A stretch of 61,837 bases of DNA from an uncultured Bacteroides sp. (GTDB taxonomy: Bacteria; Bacteroidota; Bacteroidia; Bacteroidales; Bacteroidaceae), in contig CAMTPH010000004.1 in the NCBI GenBank assembly GCA_947074345.1, forward strand, positions 1 to 61,837. The letters run 5' to 3'. Below are positions 8,442 to 15,819 of the stretch, one piece after another (positions within the stretch are counted from its first letter, which is position 1; each line of letters opens with the position of its first letter). The position numbers and the translations under genes are program-made. The notes under the pieces were generated by a model that saw only the letters and a program-made list of their open reading frames with translations, made no database searches and had not been told where the DNA came from.

Positions 8442-8995
8442 AAAAGATAACTTATCTACTATTAATTATTTTAGTGATGGCTAGTTGTAAGAGCACTAAA
8501 AACGCATCTTCTAGACTATCAACAGCAACCGAAACCACAAAATATCTATCATCAAAAGTTCAATTCAGTATTCCTAATAGCTCGATGAGCATTAATGGAA
8601 ATATGAAAATGATAAGCGGTCAACGCATTCAACTTTCATTGTTGATGCCTATTTTGCGTACAGAAGTAGTTCGTATTGAAAGCACTCCTACAGATATATT
8701 GGTAATAGACCGAATGAATAAGCAATATGTGCGAACAACCTATAAAGAGTTGTCTAACGTGTTGCCCAAAGGTATGAGTTATGAGAAACTAGAGAAAACT
8801 TTTTATGACGCTTCTCAACCTGGAGGAAAAAAAGAGTTAACAACAGCTGATTTTGGTTTGTCTTTCTTACCAGGAGCCAAAATGGTATTGTCAGATTTAT
8901 CAGAAAAAGAATTTGAAATGCCTGCTGCCACTATTCCCGATAAATACAAACAAGTTACTGTAGAACAGTTAGTACAATCTATATTAGGCCGATGA
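8438..8995 (+). CDS. DUF4292 family lipoprotein
   Basis: A 185-residue predicted lipoprotein (LVMASC, Cys17), matching the DUF4292 family of Bacteroidota by its overall pattern: a beta-rich periplasmic domain with SMSINGNMKM and a late LPKGMSYEKLEK segment. The fold is reminiscent of LolA/LolB-type lipid-binding proteins, but that is inference. It overlaps both neighbours by four bases, indicating translational coupling within the dut operon. Confidence 0.85.
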   Translation: MKKITYLLLIILVMASCKSTKNASSRLSTATETTKYLSSKVQFSIPNSSMSINGNMKMISGQRIQLSLLMPILRTEVVRIESTPTDILVIDRMNKQYVRTTYKELSNVLPKGMSYEKLEKTFYDASQPGGKKELTTADFGLSFLPGAKMVLSDLSEKEFEMPAATIPDKYKQVTVEQLVQSILGR

Positions 8996-10284
8996 AACGT
9001 ATCATTGTATTATCAATATGTCTATTTGCTTTCTCGATTGGTTTGTTTGCGCAACAAAATAAGCTAATCAAAGAGTTAGAAAGCAAGCACGGTGCTCTGC
9101 AAAAGATGATTGCAGAGACAGAAACCTTATTGAAAAATACAAAGAAAACAGTCAGCAGTCAGCTTAATAGTCTTAGCACGCTAACCAGCCAAATCACTCA
9201 ACGCAAGAAGTATATTAATACGATCAATGAAGATGTGATAAAGCTGAATAGAGAAATCAATACGCTCGACAGACAGTTGGCGCAGCTAAAAAAAGAGCTT
9301 CAAGATAAGAAGAAGAAGTACGAAGCATCCGTTCAGTATCTTTATCGCAATCGTTCTATACAGGAGCGACTACTATTTATTTTATCTGCCGATAATCTGA
9401 GCCAAACATATCGACGTATGCGATATGCTCGCGAATATGCTACTTATCAACGTATGCAAGGCGAGGAGATTCTGAAAAAGCAGGAACAAGTAACAGTAAA
9501 GCAAGAGGAGCTGAAGAAAACTCGAGCAGCCAAGCAATCTTTATTGAAAGATCGTGAAGCAGAGCGTGCTAAACTCGAAAAGGAAGAGAAAGAACAAAAA
9601 ACTATTGTTGCCAACTTGCAAAAGAGACAAAAAGATTTGCAAGCAGAGGTTAACAAGAAGAGACGTGAAGCCAATCAATTGAATGCTCGTATCGATAAAT
9701 TGATAGCCGAAGAGATTGAGAAAGCACGTAAACTTGCTGAGGCAGAAGCGAAAAAGAACGCTGCTAATGCAAAGAAATCAAATGCACCGGCTTCAAAAAC
9801 GCCTACTACTACCAAGAAGGCTGCACCGATAGATGCCTTCAATATGAGTAAAGCCGATCGAGAGCTATCGGGTACATTTGTCAATAATAAGGGCAAACTG
9901 CCCATGCCGATTACCGGTTCGTATATGATTACCAGTAGATATGGCCAATACAATGTTCAAGGATTGAAGAATGTAAAGCTCGACAATAAAGGTATTGATA
10001 TTCAAGCTAAACCAGGAGCTAGTGCACGTGCTATATTTGATGGCAAGGTAGCTGCTGTATTCCAACTCAATGGCTTGTTTAATGTATTGATACGTCATGG
10101 AAGTTATATCTCTGTTTACTGTAATCTATCTTCGACTGCGGTAAAATCTGGTGATACAGTAAAAACTCGCCAATCCATCGGTAAAATATTCTCGAATTCG
10201 GCTGATAATAACCGTACGGTATTGCATTTTCAGTTGCGTAAAGACAAGGATAAACTTAATCCGGAACCTTGGTTAGAGAAATAA
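8992..10284 (+). CDS. EnvC-like murein hydrolase activator (degenerate LytM/M23)
   Basis: A 430-residue secreted protein with an N-terminal signal peptide ending near FAQ (residue 21). A long coiled coil (about 22-250, rich in K, E, Q and L), a low-complexity Ala/Lys/Thr linker, and a C-terminal LytM domain (about 320-428) follow. The LytM domain lacks the zinc ligands of active M23 peptidases: the usual HxGxD is KGIDIQ and the late HxH is LHFQL. It is therefore probably an activator of amidases, like EnvC, rather than an enzyme. It is the last gene of the dut operon and overlaps the DUF4292 gene by four bases. A strong terminator follows. Confidence 0.9.
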   Translation: MKRIIVLSICLFAFSIGLFAQQNKLIKELESKHGALQKMIAETETLLKNTKKTVSSQLNSLSTLTSQITQRKKYINTINEDVIKLNREINTLDRQLAQLKKELQDKKKKYEASVQYLYRNRSIQERLLFILSADNLSQTYRRMRYAREYATYQRMQGEEILKKQEQVTVKQEELKKTRAAKQSLLKDREAERAKLEKEEKEQKTIVANLQKRQKDLQAEVNKKRREANQLNARIDKLIAEEIEKARKLAEAEAKKNAANAKKSNAPASKTPTTTKKAAPIDAFNMSKADRELSGTFVNNKGKLPMPITGSYMITSRYGQYNVQGLKNVKLDNKGIDIQAKPGASARAIFDGKVAAVFQLNGLFNVLIRHGSYISVYCNLSSTAVKSGDTVKTRQSIGKIFSNSADNNRTVLHFQLRKDKDKLNPEPWLEK

Positions 10285-10304
10285 CATATATCTTGTAATA
10301 ATGC

Positions 10305-10346
10305 AAATGCCCATTAACAACATCTTGTTAATGGGCATTTTATTTT
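10305..10346 (+). terminator. Rho-independent terminator of the dut operon
   Basis: A perfect 16-base stem (10305-10320 with 10325-10340) with a 4-base loop, followed by a T-rich tract. It lies 20 bases after the stop codon. Confidence 0.9.
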
Positions 10347-10386
10347 CTAATTATAGATAATCTACAAACAGATGATTTATGATTAC

Positions 10387-10457
10387 TGTGATAACTGTTA
10401 ACTATTATCGTGCTATATGTATATAAAAAGCGCGATAACTGTTAACAACTATCGCGC
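10387..10457. repeat. Pair of related inverted repeats centred on GTTAAC; right copy is a terminator
   Basis: Two copies of a sequence containing GATAACTGTTAAC, flanked by a TATCG-type arm, begin at about 10390 and 10434, 44 bases apart. The right copy (10430-10457) has 8-base GCGCGATA/TATCGCGC arms. On the minus strand it is followed by TTTTT, so it can serve as the terminator for the ArgE-like gene. The left copy has weaker arms and no T-run. Confidence 0.6.
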
Positions 10458-10506
10458 AGATTATATTGACTTAATTTCTAGTCTTTATTAGTTTGATTTC
10501 TCTTTG

Positions 10507-11574
10507 TTAGATAGACAATCCATCCAATAAATCTAAATACAACTCGGCTGCATCTTCTATCTCTTTCAACATCACATACTCGTCGGCTGTATGCGAGCGA
10601 GATGAGCGTCCCGGACCAATTTTTACCGATGGAAAGGGCATTAATGCTTGATCTGATAGAGTAGGAGATCCAAATGGAGTGCGACCTAATGCGATGGCGC
10701 GTTGTACAAAAGGGTGACTCTCGCTGATGTGCGATGAGTTCAAACGGAACGAACGAGCTCTTACATCACTCTTCACGTTCTTTCTGATTTCGTTATATAA
10801 CTCTTCGTTAGTATAGAGTTCGTTGCTACGCACATCCACAACAAAAGTACATTTGTCGGGTACTACATTATGTTGTGTACCGGCATTGATTACTGTTACG
10901 CTCATCTTTACAGGCCCTAGTATAGATGAAGTCTTAGCGAACTTATAATCGCGAAACCAAATGATGTCATCGAGTGCTTTGTAGATGGCGTTTACACCCT
11001 CTTCGCGAGCAGCATGCCCTGCCTTGCCTTGAGTTGTTACATCAAGAACCATTAATCCTTTTTCAGCAATAGCCGGTTGCATTTCAGTTGGTTCGCCTAC
11101 AATGGCAAAAGTAACCGGAGGTAGTTGTTTTAACGCGCTTTCGATGCCATTTGCACCCGATACCTCTTCTTCGCACGAAGCTAAATAGATTAAATTATAA
11201 TCTTGAGGATTGCGACATAGTTGCAGAAACACCTGTAGTAAAGTACATAAACTGGCTCCTGCGTCATTGCTGCCCAATCCATAGAGTCTTCCATTCTCTT
11301 CTTTCGGCGAAAATGGGTCTTTTCGCCATCCATTCACTGGTTTAACAGTATCTATGTGAGAATTTAACAATATGGTTGGTTTCTGTAAATCGAACATCGG
11401 ACTTAGACACCAAACATTGTTCCCCTCGCGGCATGTAGCCATCCCAGCTGCTTCAATGTACTGCTGCAAGTAATCGGCTGCAGCTGTTTCTTCGCGGCTA
11501 ATAGATGGAATAGTTATCAGTTCTTTGAGCAAACTGATAGCCTCAGTTGTTATATAAGGTATATCGTATTTCAT
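10507..11574 (-). CDS. M20 family deacylase, ArgE-like (N-acyl-ornithine/citrulline deacylase)
   Basis: A 355-residue M20 metallopeptidase-family amidohydrolase. Metal and catalytic residues are visible: His73 and Asp75 in NSHIDTV, Asp104 in GLGSNDAG, Glu135-137 in SCEEEVSG, and Glu161 in VGEPTE. In Bacteroides arginine synthesis uses succinylated intermediates, so N-succinylcitrulline desuccinylation is the likely role. The sequence alone cannot separate that from acetylornithine deacetylase. No other arg genes are nearby. The frame is open to 11655, but Met at 11574 is preferred because the conserved fold starts there. A -7 box lies only four bases before this ATG. Confidence 0.85.
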   Translation of the reverse strand: MKYDIPYITTEAISLLKELITIPSISREETAAADYLQQYIEAAGMATCREGNNVWCLSPMFDLQKPTILLNSHIDTVKPVNGWRKDPFSPKEENGRLYGLGSNDAGASLCTLLQVFLQLCRNPQDYNLIYLASCEEEVSGANGIESALKQLPPVTFAIVGEPTEMQPAIAEKGLMVLDVTTQGKAGHAAREEGVNAIYKALDDIIWFRDYKFAKTSSILGPVKMSVTVINAGTQHNVVPDKCTFVVDVRSNELYTNEELYNEIRKNVKSDVRARSFRLNSSHISESHPFVQRAIALGRTPFGSPTLSDQALMPFPSVKIGPGRSSRSHTADEYVMLKEIEDAAELYLDLLDGLSI

Positions 11575-11578
11575 ATGG

Positions 11579-11586
11579 CAAAAATA
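11579..11586 (-). promoter_or_regulatory. -7 box directly before the ArgE-like start (possible leaderless mRNA)
   Basis: On the minus strand the box is TATTTTTG, then CCAT, then ATG. With the usual box-to-start distance, transcription would begin at or next to the start codon. No -33 element is evident. Confidence 0.5.
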
Positions 11587-11628
11587 CGGATAAATAATTA
11601 AAACGATGATTGTTTCAAATAAAACTAA

Positions 11629-11636
11629 TATCTTTG
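11629..11636 (+). promoter_or_regulatory. Bacteroidota -7 box for the acyl-CoA ligase gene
   Basis: TATCTTTG, a perfect TAnnTTTG match, lies 28 bases before the ATG. A TTG at 11610-11612 may be a -33 element with a short 16-base spacer. Confidence 0.65.
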
Positions 11637-11664
11637 TCGCTATATTCACTAACAACCAAAGAAT

Positions 11665-13470
11665 ATGAATAACTCTGTTTTATCTGTTTTGGTTCATAAC
11701 CAGGCAGAGAAGTATGGGGATAAAATCGCTTTGCGCTATCGCAACTACGAAACCTCAACTTGGATTCCTGTTAGTTGGAATCAACTATCGGAAACGACAC
11801 GTAAAGCAGCGAATGCTTTCGTGAAGATTGGATTGAAAGAAGAAGAAAATCTTGGTATTTTCGCTCAAAATATGCCCGAGTGGTTTTATGTTGACTTCGG
11901 TGCTTTTGCCAATCGTGCAGTACCTATCCCTTTTTATGCAACGAGCTCAGGTGCTCAGGCTCAATATATAATAAATGATGCAAATATACGCTTCCTTTTT
12001 GTAGGTGAGCAATATCAATATGATACAGCATTTGGTATATTTGGCTTTTGTCACTCGCTACAACAACTAATCATTTTTGACCGTAAGGTGGTTAAAGATC
12101 CTCGCGATATGTCATCAATCTATTTTGATGAGTTCCTTGCGATGGGTGCCGATTTATCAGAAGATGCAGTTGTTGCAGAACGTTCATCACGTTCGAGCGA
12201 TGATGACTTGGCTAATATCCTTTATACATCGGGTACTACAGGCGAACCTAAAGGTGTGATGCTGCATCACTCTAACTACAGAGAAATAATGCGTATTCAC
12301 AAAATACGCTTAACGAGCATGAGTGATAAGGATGTTTCGATGAACTTCTTGCCGCTGACTCATGTGTTCGAAAAGGCTTGGTGTTACTTCTGCCTATATA
12401 TGGGAACTGAAATCTGTATCAACCAGAAACCAATGGATATACAAATGACCATTAAGGAGATTCGCCCTACATTGATGTGTAGTGTACCTCGATTCTGGGA
12501 GAAAGTATATGCGGGTGTTAAAGATAGAATTGACGAAACAAAAGGTATAAAGAAAGCCATGATGCTTGATGCATTGCGCGTAGGCAAAATTCATAACTTG
12601 GACTATCTACGTGTAGGCAAAACTCCTCCTGCTAGTATTCGTTTAAAATATAAGTTTTATGAAAAGACAGTATATGCTTTGTTGAAGAAGACTATCGGTA
12701 TCGAGAATGGTAACTTCTTCCCAACGGCAGGTGCTGCAGTGCCCGATGATATCTGTGTATTTGTTCATTCGGTAGGCATCAATATGATGGTTGGTTACGG
12801 TTTGACTGAATCGACTGCTACCGTTGCTTGTTTCCCATATACCGGCTTTGAGATTGGCTCAGTTGGTGAAGTGATGCCCGATATTCAGGTGAAGATTGGT
12901 GATCAAAACGAAATCTTATTAAAAGGTAAAACGATTACTAAAGGATACTATAACAAACCTATTGAAACGGCTGCTGTCTTTACTGAAGATGGATGGTTTA
13001 AAACGGGTGATGCCGGCTATTTAAAAGGTAATACGCTTTATCTAACCGAACGTATCAAAGACTTATTTAAGACTTCGAACGGTAAATATATCTCGCCTCA
13101 GTCGCTAGAAACGAAATTGGCAATTGACCGTTATATCGACCAGATAGCTATTATTGCCGATGAACGCAAGTTTGTTTCTGCATTGATTGTTCCGGTTTAT
13201 GGACACGTTATTACTTATGCTAAAGAGCATGGCATTGAGTATAAGGATATGGACGACTTGCTTAAAAATCCAAAGGTGATTGAGCTGTTTAAAAGTCGTA
13301 TTGGGACTTTGCAACAACAATTTGCCAATTACGAGCAAATCAAACGTTTCACTTTGCTATCTGAACCATTCAGTATGGAACGTGGCGAACTGACTAACAC
13401 TTTGAAGATTAAGCGTGCAGCTGTTGCCAAGAATTATAAGGAGGCAATTGATAAAATGTACGAAGAGTAA
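11665..13470 (+). CDS. Long-chain fatty acid-CoA ligase (AMP-forming)
   Basis: A 601-residue ANL-superfamily adenylate-forming enzyme. It activates fatty acids to acyl-AMP and then acyl-CoA. The ATP-binding loop is YTSGTTGEPKG (187-197). The A5 motif is GYGLTES (about 376). The hinge region reads GWFKTGDAGYL and ERIKDLFKTSNGKYISP, which fits long-chain acyl-CoA synthetases of the FadD/ACSL type better than acetyl-CoA synthetases. It is a single-gene unit with its own promoter and a terminator immediately downstream. It probably recycles exogenous or turnover fatty acids, since no beta-oxidation genes are in the window. Confidence 0.93.
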   Translation: MNNSVLSVLVHNQAEKYGDKIALRYRNYETSTWIPVSWNQLSETTRKAANAFVKIGLKEEENLGIFAQNMPEWFYVDFGAFANRAVPIPFYATSSGAQAQYIINDANIRFLFVGEQYQYDTAFGIFGFCHSLQQLIIFDRKVVKDPRDMSSIYFDEFLAMGADLSEDAVVAERSSRSSDDDLANILYTSGTTGEPKGVMLHHSNYREIMRIHKIRLTSMSDKDVSMNFLPLTHVFEKAWCYFCLYMGTEICINQKPMDIQMTIKEIRPTLMCSVPRFWEKVYAGVKDRIDETKGIKKAMMLDALRVGKIHNLDYLRVGKTPPASIRLKYKFYEKTVYALLKKTIGIENGNFFPTAGAAVPDDICVFVHSVGINMMVGYGLTESTATVACFPYTGFEIGSVGEVMPDIQVKIGDQNEILLKGKTITKGYYNKPIETAAVFTEDGWFKTGDAGYLKGNTLYLTERIKDLFKTSNGKYISPQSLETKLAIDRYIDQIAIIADERKFVSALIVPVYGHVITYAKEHGIEYKDMDDLLKNPKVIELFKSRIGTLQQQFANYEQIKRFTLLSEPFSMERGELTNTLKIKRAAVAKNYKEAIDKMYEE

Positions 13471-13493
13471 CGATAAAAGCATAAACGTGCGTT

Positions 13494-13531
13494 AAAAAAA
13501 GGGATGATTCCATATGGCATCATCCCTTTTT
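13494..13531 (+). terminator. Rho-independent terminator of the acyl-CoA ligase gene
   Basis: A stem of GGGATGAT (13501-13508) with ATCATCCC (13519-13526), extended by flanking A and T runs, with a CCATATGG palindrome in the loop. It ends in five T. Confidence 0.88.
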
Positions 13532-13532
13532 C

Positions 13533-13563
13533 TTTGAATATGAGCATATTTGCTTTATCTTTG
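13533..13563 (+). promoter_or_regulatory. prfB promoter (-33 TTTG, -7 TATCTTTG)
   Basis: TTTG at 13533-13536 and TATCTTTG at 13556-13563 are separated by 19 bases, a textbook Bacteroidota promoter. It starts right after the upstream terminator and places the start site about 12 bases before the prfB ATG at 13582. Confidence 0.85.
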
Positions 13564-13581
13564 CACCCTAAAATAAAAAAG

Positions 13582-14700
13582 ATGATAACATTAGAGCAAC
13601 TTAAAGACATAAAAGAGCGTACGGAAGCTTTGCACCGTTATCTTGATATAGATGCGAAAGTGATTCAAGTAGAAGAAGAACAACTTCGCACACAAGCTCC
13701 TGGCTTTTGGGATGACCAAAAGACTGCGGAAGCGCAAATGAAGAAAGTGAAAGGTCTGCAAAAATGGATTGAAGGATACAGCCACCTCAAAACATTGACT
13801 GATGAAGTAGAGCTTGCCTTTGACTTTTGCAAAGATGAACTTGTTACTGAAGCTGAAGTGGATGAGGCTTATGCAAAGGCTTTTGAAACACTCGAAGATT
13901 TGGAGTTAAAGAATATGCTTCGTGGTGAAGCCGACCAAATGAGTTGTATCTTAAAGATTAACTCGGGTGCCGGTGGTACGGAGAGTCAAGACTGGGCTTC
14001 GATGTTGATGCGTATGTATCTTCGTTATGCCGAGACTAACGGATATAAGTCAACTATCTCTATCTTACAAGAGGGTGATGAGGCTGGTATCAAGACTTGT
14101 ACTATTCAAATTGAGGGTGACTATGCATATGGCTACTTGAAAGGCGAGAATGGTGTTCATCGTTTGGTGCGTGTATCTCCATACAATGCTCAAGGTAAGC
14201 GTATGACTTCTTTTGCTTCTGTATTTGTTACTCCTTTGGTTGACGATACAATTGAGGTAAATATTCTACCTGCTTGCATCTCTTGGGATACATTCCGTTC
14301 GGGTGGTGCCGGTGGTCAGAACGTAAATAAGGTAGAGTCGGGTGTGCGTCTACGCTACCAATACAAAGATCCTTATACAGGTGAAGAAGAGGAAATCTTG
14401 ATTGAGAATACAGAAACTCGCGACCAACCTAAGAATAAAGAGAATGCAATGCGCCAACTTCGTTCTATTCTTTATGATAAGGAGTTACAACACCGCATGG
14501 CCGAACAGGCAAAGGTTGAAGCTGGTAAGAAGAAGATTGAGTGGGGTTCGCAAATACGTAGTTATGTATTCGATGACCGTCGTGTAAAAGATCATCGTAC
14601 AAACTATCAGACATCTGATGTAAATGGTGTTATGGATGGTAAGATAGAATCATTTGTTAAAGCCTATCTGATGGAATTTGCTGATGAGAGCGAAGGATAA
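13582..14700 (+). CDS. prfB: Peptide chain release factor 2
   Basis: A 372-residue class I release factor reading UAA and UGA. The peptidyl-tRNA hydrolysis motif GGQ is at 244-246 (SGGAGGQNVNK). The stop-codon-reading tripeptide position holds SPY (199-201) where E. coli has SPF. The frame is open back to 13504, but that ATG lies inside the preceding terminator and upstream of the promoter, so 13582 is the start. Many bacteria autoregulate prfB by a +1 frameshift at CTT-TGA after about codon 25. Here the corresponding codons are TAT CTT GAT (about 20-22) and read straight through, so no frameshift control exists. Confidence 0.96.
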   Translation: MITLEQLKDIKERTEALHRYLDIDAKVIQVEEEQLRTQAPGFWDDQKTAEAQMKKVKGLQKWIEGYSHLKTLTDEVELAFDFCKDELVTEAEVDEAYAKAFETLEDLELKNMLRGEADQMSCILKINSGAGGTESQDWASMLMRMYLRYAETNGYKSTISILQEGDEAGIKTCTIQIEGDYAYGYLKGENGVHRLVRVSPYNAQGKRMTSFASVFVTPLVDDTIEVNILPACISWDTFRSGGAGGQNVNKVESGVRLRYQYKDPYTGEEEEILIENTETRDQPKNKENAMRQLRSILYDKELQHRMAEQAKVEAGKKKIEWGSQIRSYVFDDRRVKDHRTNYQTSDVNGVMDGKIESFVKAYLMEFADESEG

Positions 14701-14722
14701 TAGATAAACTAGATATAAAAAG

Positions 14723-14759
14723 AAAGAGAGGATAAGCTTATTGCTTATCCTCTCTTTTT
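14723..14759 (+). terminator. Rho-independent terminator of prfB
   Basis: A perfect 15-base stem (14723-14737 with 14743-14757) with a 5-base loop, ending in a T-run. The A-run on the other side lets it also act on the convergent minus-strand transcript. Confidence 0.9.
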
Positions 14760-14806
14760 GCAAAGAATAACCATAAAGTCTCTCGACTTTACAATAGAAA
14801 CAAAAA

Positions 14807-15739
14807 TTACCTTACTTCTTTAATATACTTAACGGAACCATCAGTCATTGTTTGTTTCACGATATTGATACCTTTCACTGGTTCTTTTACTTCGATACCA
14901 GATACTGTATAATATTTTGATGGAACAGATTCGTCAACTGTTACGTTGTTTTGGATACCTGTACCGCCTGTAGTGTCAAAGCTTACATTGCGTAAACCTA
15001 ATGCTTTATTGTCAGCAATACCCGATACTACGATGCGTGCTTTTACGCCATAAGTTTCAGCTGGTAAAACACTCAATGGGATGTTTAGTTTAGAACAACC
15101 TTGACCTGTTGAAGAGAAATCTTTAGATTCGTCTTCGCGTGAAGGTTGATAACCTGGAATTATTTCACCTCCTGCTTCGCCTTCATAATATTTACCTACA
15201 CCACCTGCAATTGTTGACCAGTTATCTTCATTAATTAACCAACCTGTATCCAAACCGTCATCACCGTTTTCAAATGTTGATGCGATAATGCGTACATTAA
15301 TACGAACTGCATCTGTACCAAGACGAACTGCATCTAGTGTTAATGAACCAAGATTTAGATAATCAAAATCATTGTCTATAACTAAACCAAATTCAACGTA
15401 TTGTCCTGCAGCATATGCTTCGTTAATATCTTTGATGGTCGCATCTTGTGTGCAGCTAGGTACCCATTTAATGATTGCTTCACCATCACCTGCATAGTTT
15501 GTAGATGTTCCACTTGCGTCTTTCCATGCTTTTTGGCATGTTGCCGGAGCTACAATGCCAGCACCATAAGTAATATCACTCATTGCAATATTGCTTTCTG
15601 TAGTTGTACCTTTTAAGTTAGCTGTACCAGTGATATTTTTACCGTCTTCTGAGCATGTTGTGATACATGACCATGTAGATTGTGCAGAAACTGCAACGCT
15701 GCATAATAGAGCAGCAACTAAGAGTAGATTTTTTTTCAT
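14807..15739 (-). CDS. Secreted protein of unknown function, downstream of susD
   Basis: A 310-residue protein with a clear signal peptide (cleavage near VSAQ, residue 20) and no lipobox. I do not recognise the main domain, which is beta-rich and contains paired cysteines. The last 35 residues (VDESVPSKYYTVSGIEVKEP onward, then a KGINIVK segment) resemble the C-terminal tail found on many secreted Bacteroidales proteins, related to sorting or anchoring tails. It follows susC and susD on the same strand after an 80-base gap holding a hairpin. It may be a surface glycan-binding protein or accessory factor of that uptake system, but no catalytic motif is visible. Confidence 0.8.
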   Translation of the reverse strand: MKKNLLLVAALLCSVAVSAQSTWSCITTCSEDGKNITGTANLKGTTTESNIAMSDITYGAGIVAPATCQKAWKDASGTSTNYAGDGEAIIKWVPSCTQDATIKDINEAYAAGQYVEFGLVIDNDFDYLNLGSLTLDAVRLGTDAVRINVRIIASTFENGDDGLDTGWLINEDNWSTIAGGVGKYYEGEAGGEIIPGYQPSREDESKDFSSTGQGCSKLNIPLSVLPAETYGVKARIVVSGIADNKALGLRNVSFDTTGGTGIQNNVTVDESVPSKYYTVSGIEVKEPVKGINIVKQTMTDGSVKYIKEVR

Positions 15740-15772
15740 AATAATTAAATTTATATTAAACGTTTAATTAAT

Positions 15773-15802
15773 AGTTGCTGAGCTGGTTAATGCTCAGCAA
15801 CT
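15773..15802 (-). terminator. Intercistronic hairpin after susD
   Basis: A perfect 11-base stem, AGTTGCTGAGC (15773-15783) with GCTCAGCAACT (15792-15802). The T-run lies on the plus-strand side, so on the minus-strand transcript this is a poor terminator. It may instead protect the upstream susCD message. Confidence 0.55.
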
Positions 15803-15819
15803 GTTTTTTATTCTATTTA

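Noticed and set aside
8992..10284. Active M23 endopeptidase
   Set aside because: The zinc-binding HxGxD and HxH motifs are missing, so an activator role is more likely.
13504..13581. Upstream in-frame start for prfB
   Set aside because: The ATG lies within the preceding terminator and upstream of a consensus promoter. The conserved protein begins at 13582.
13582..13660. Programmed +1 frameshift in prfB
   Set aside because: The codons run TAT CTT GAT in frame and no in-frame stop interrupts the gene.
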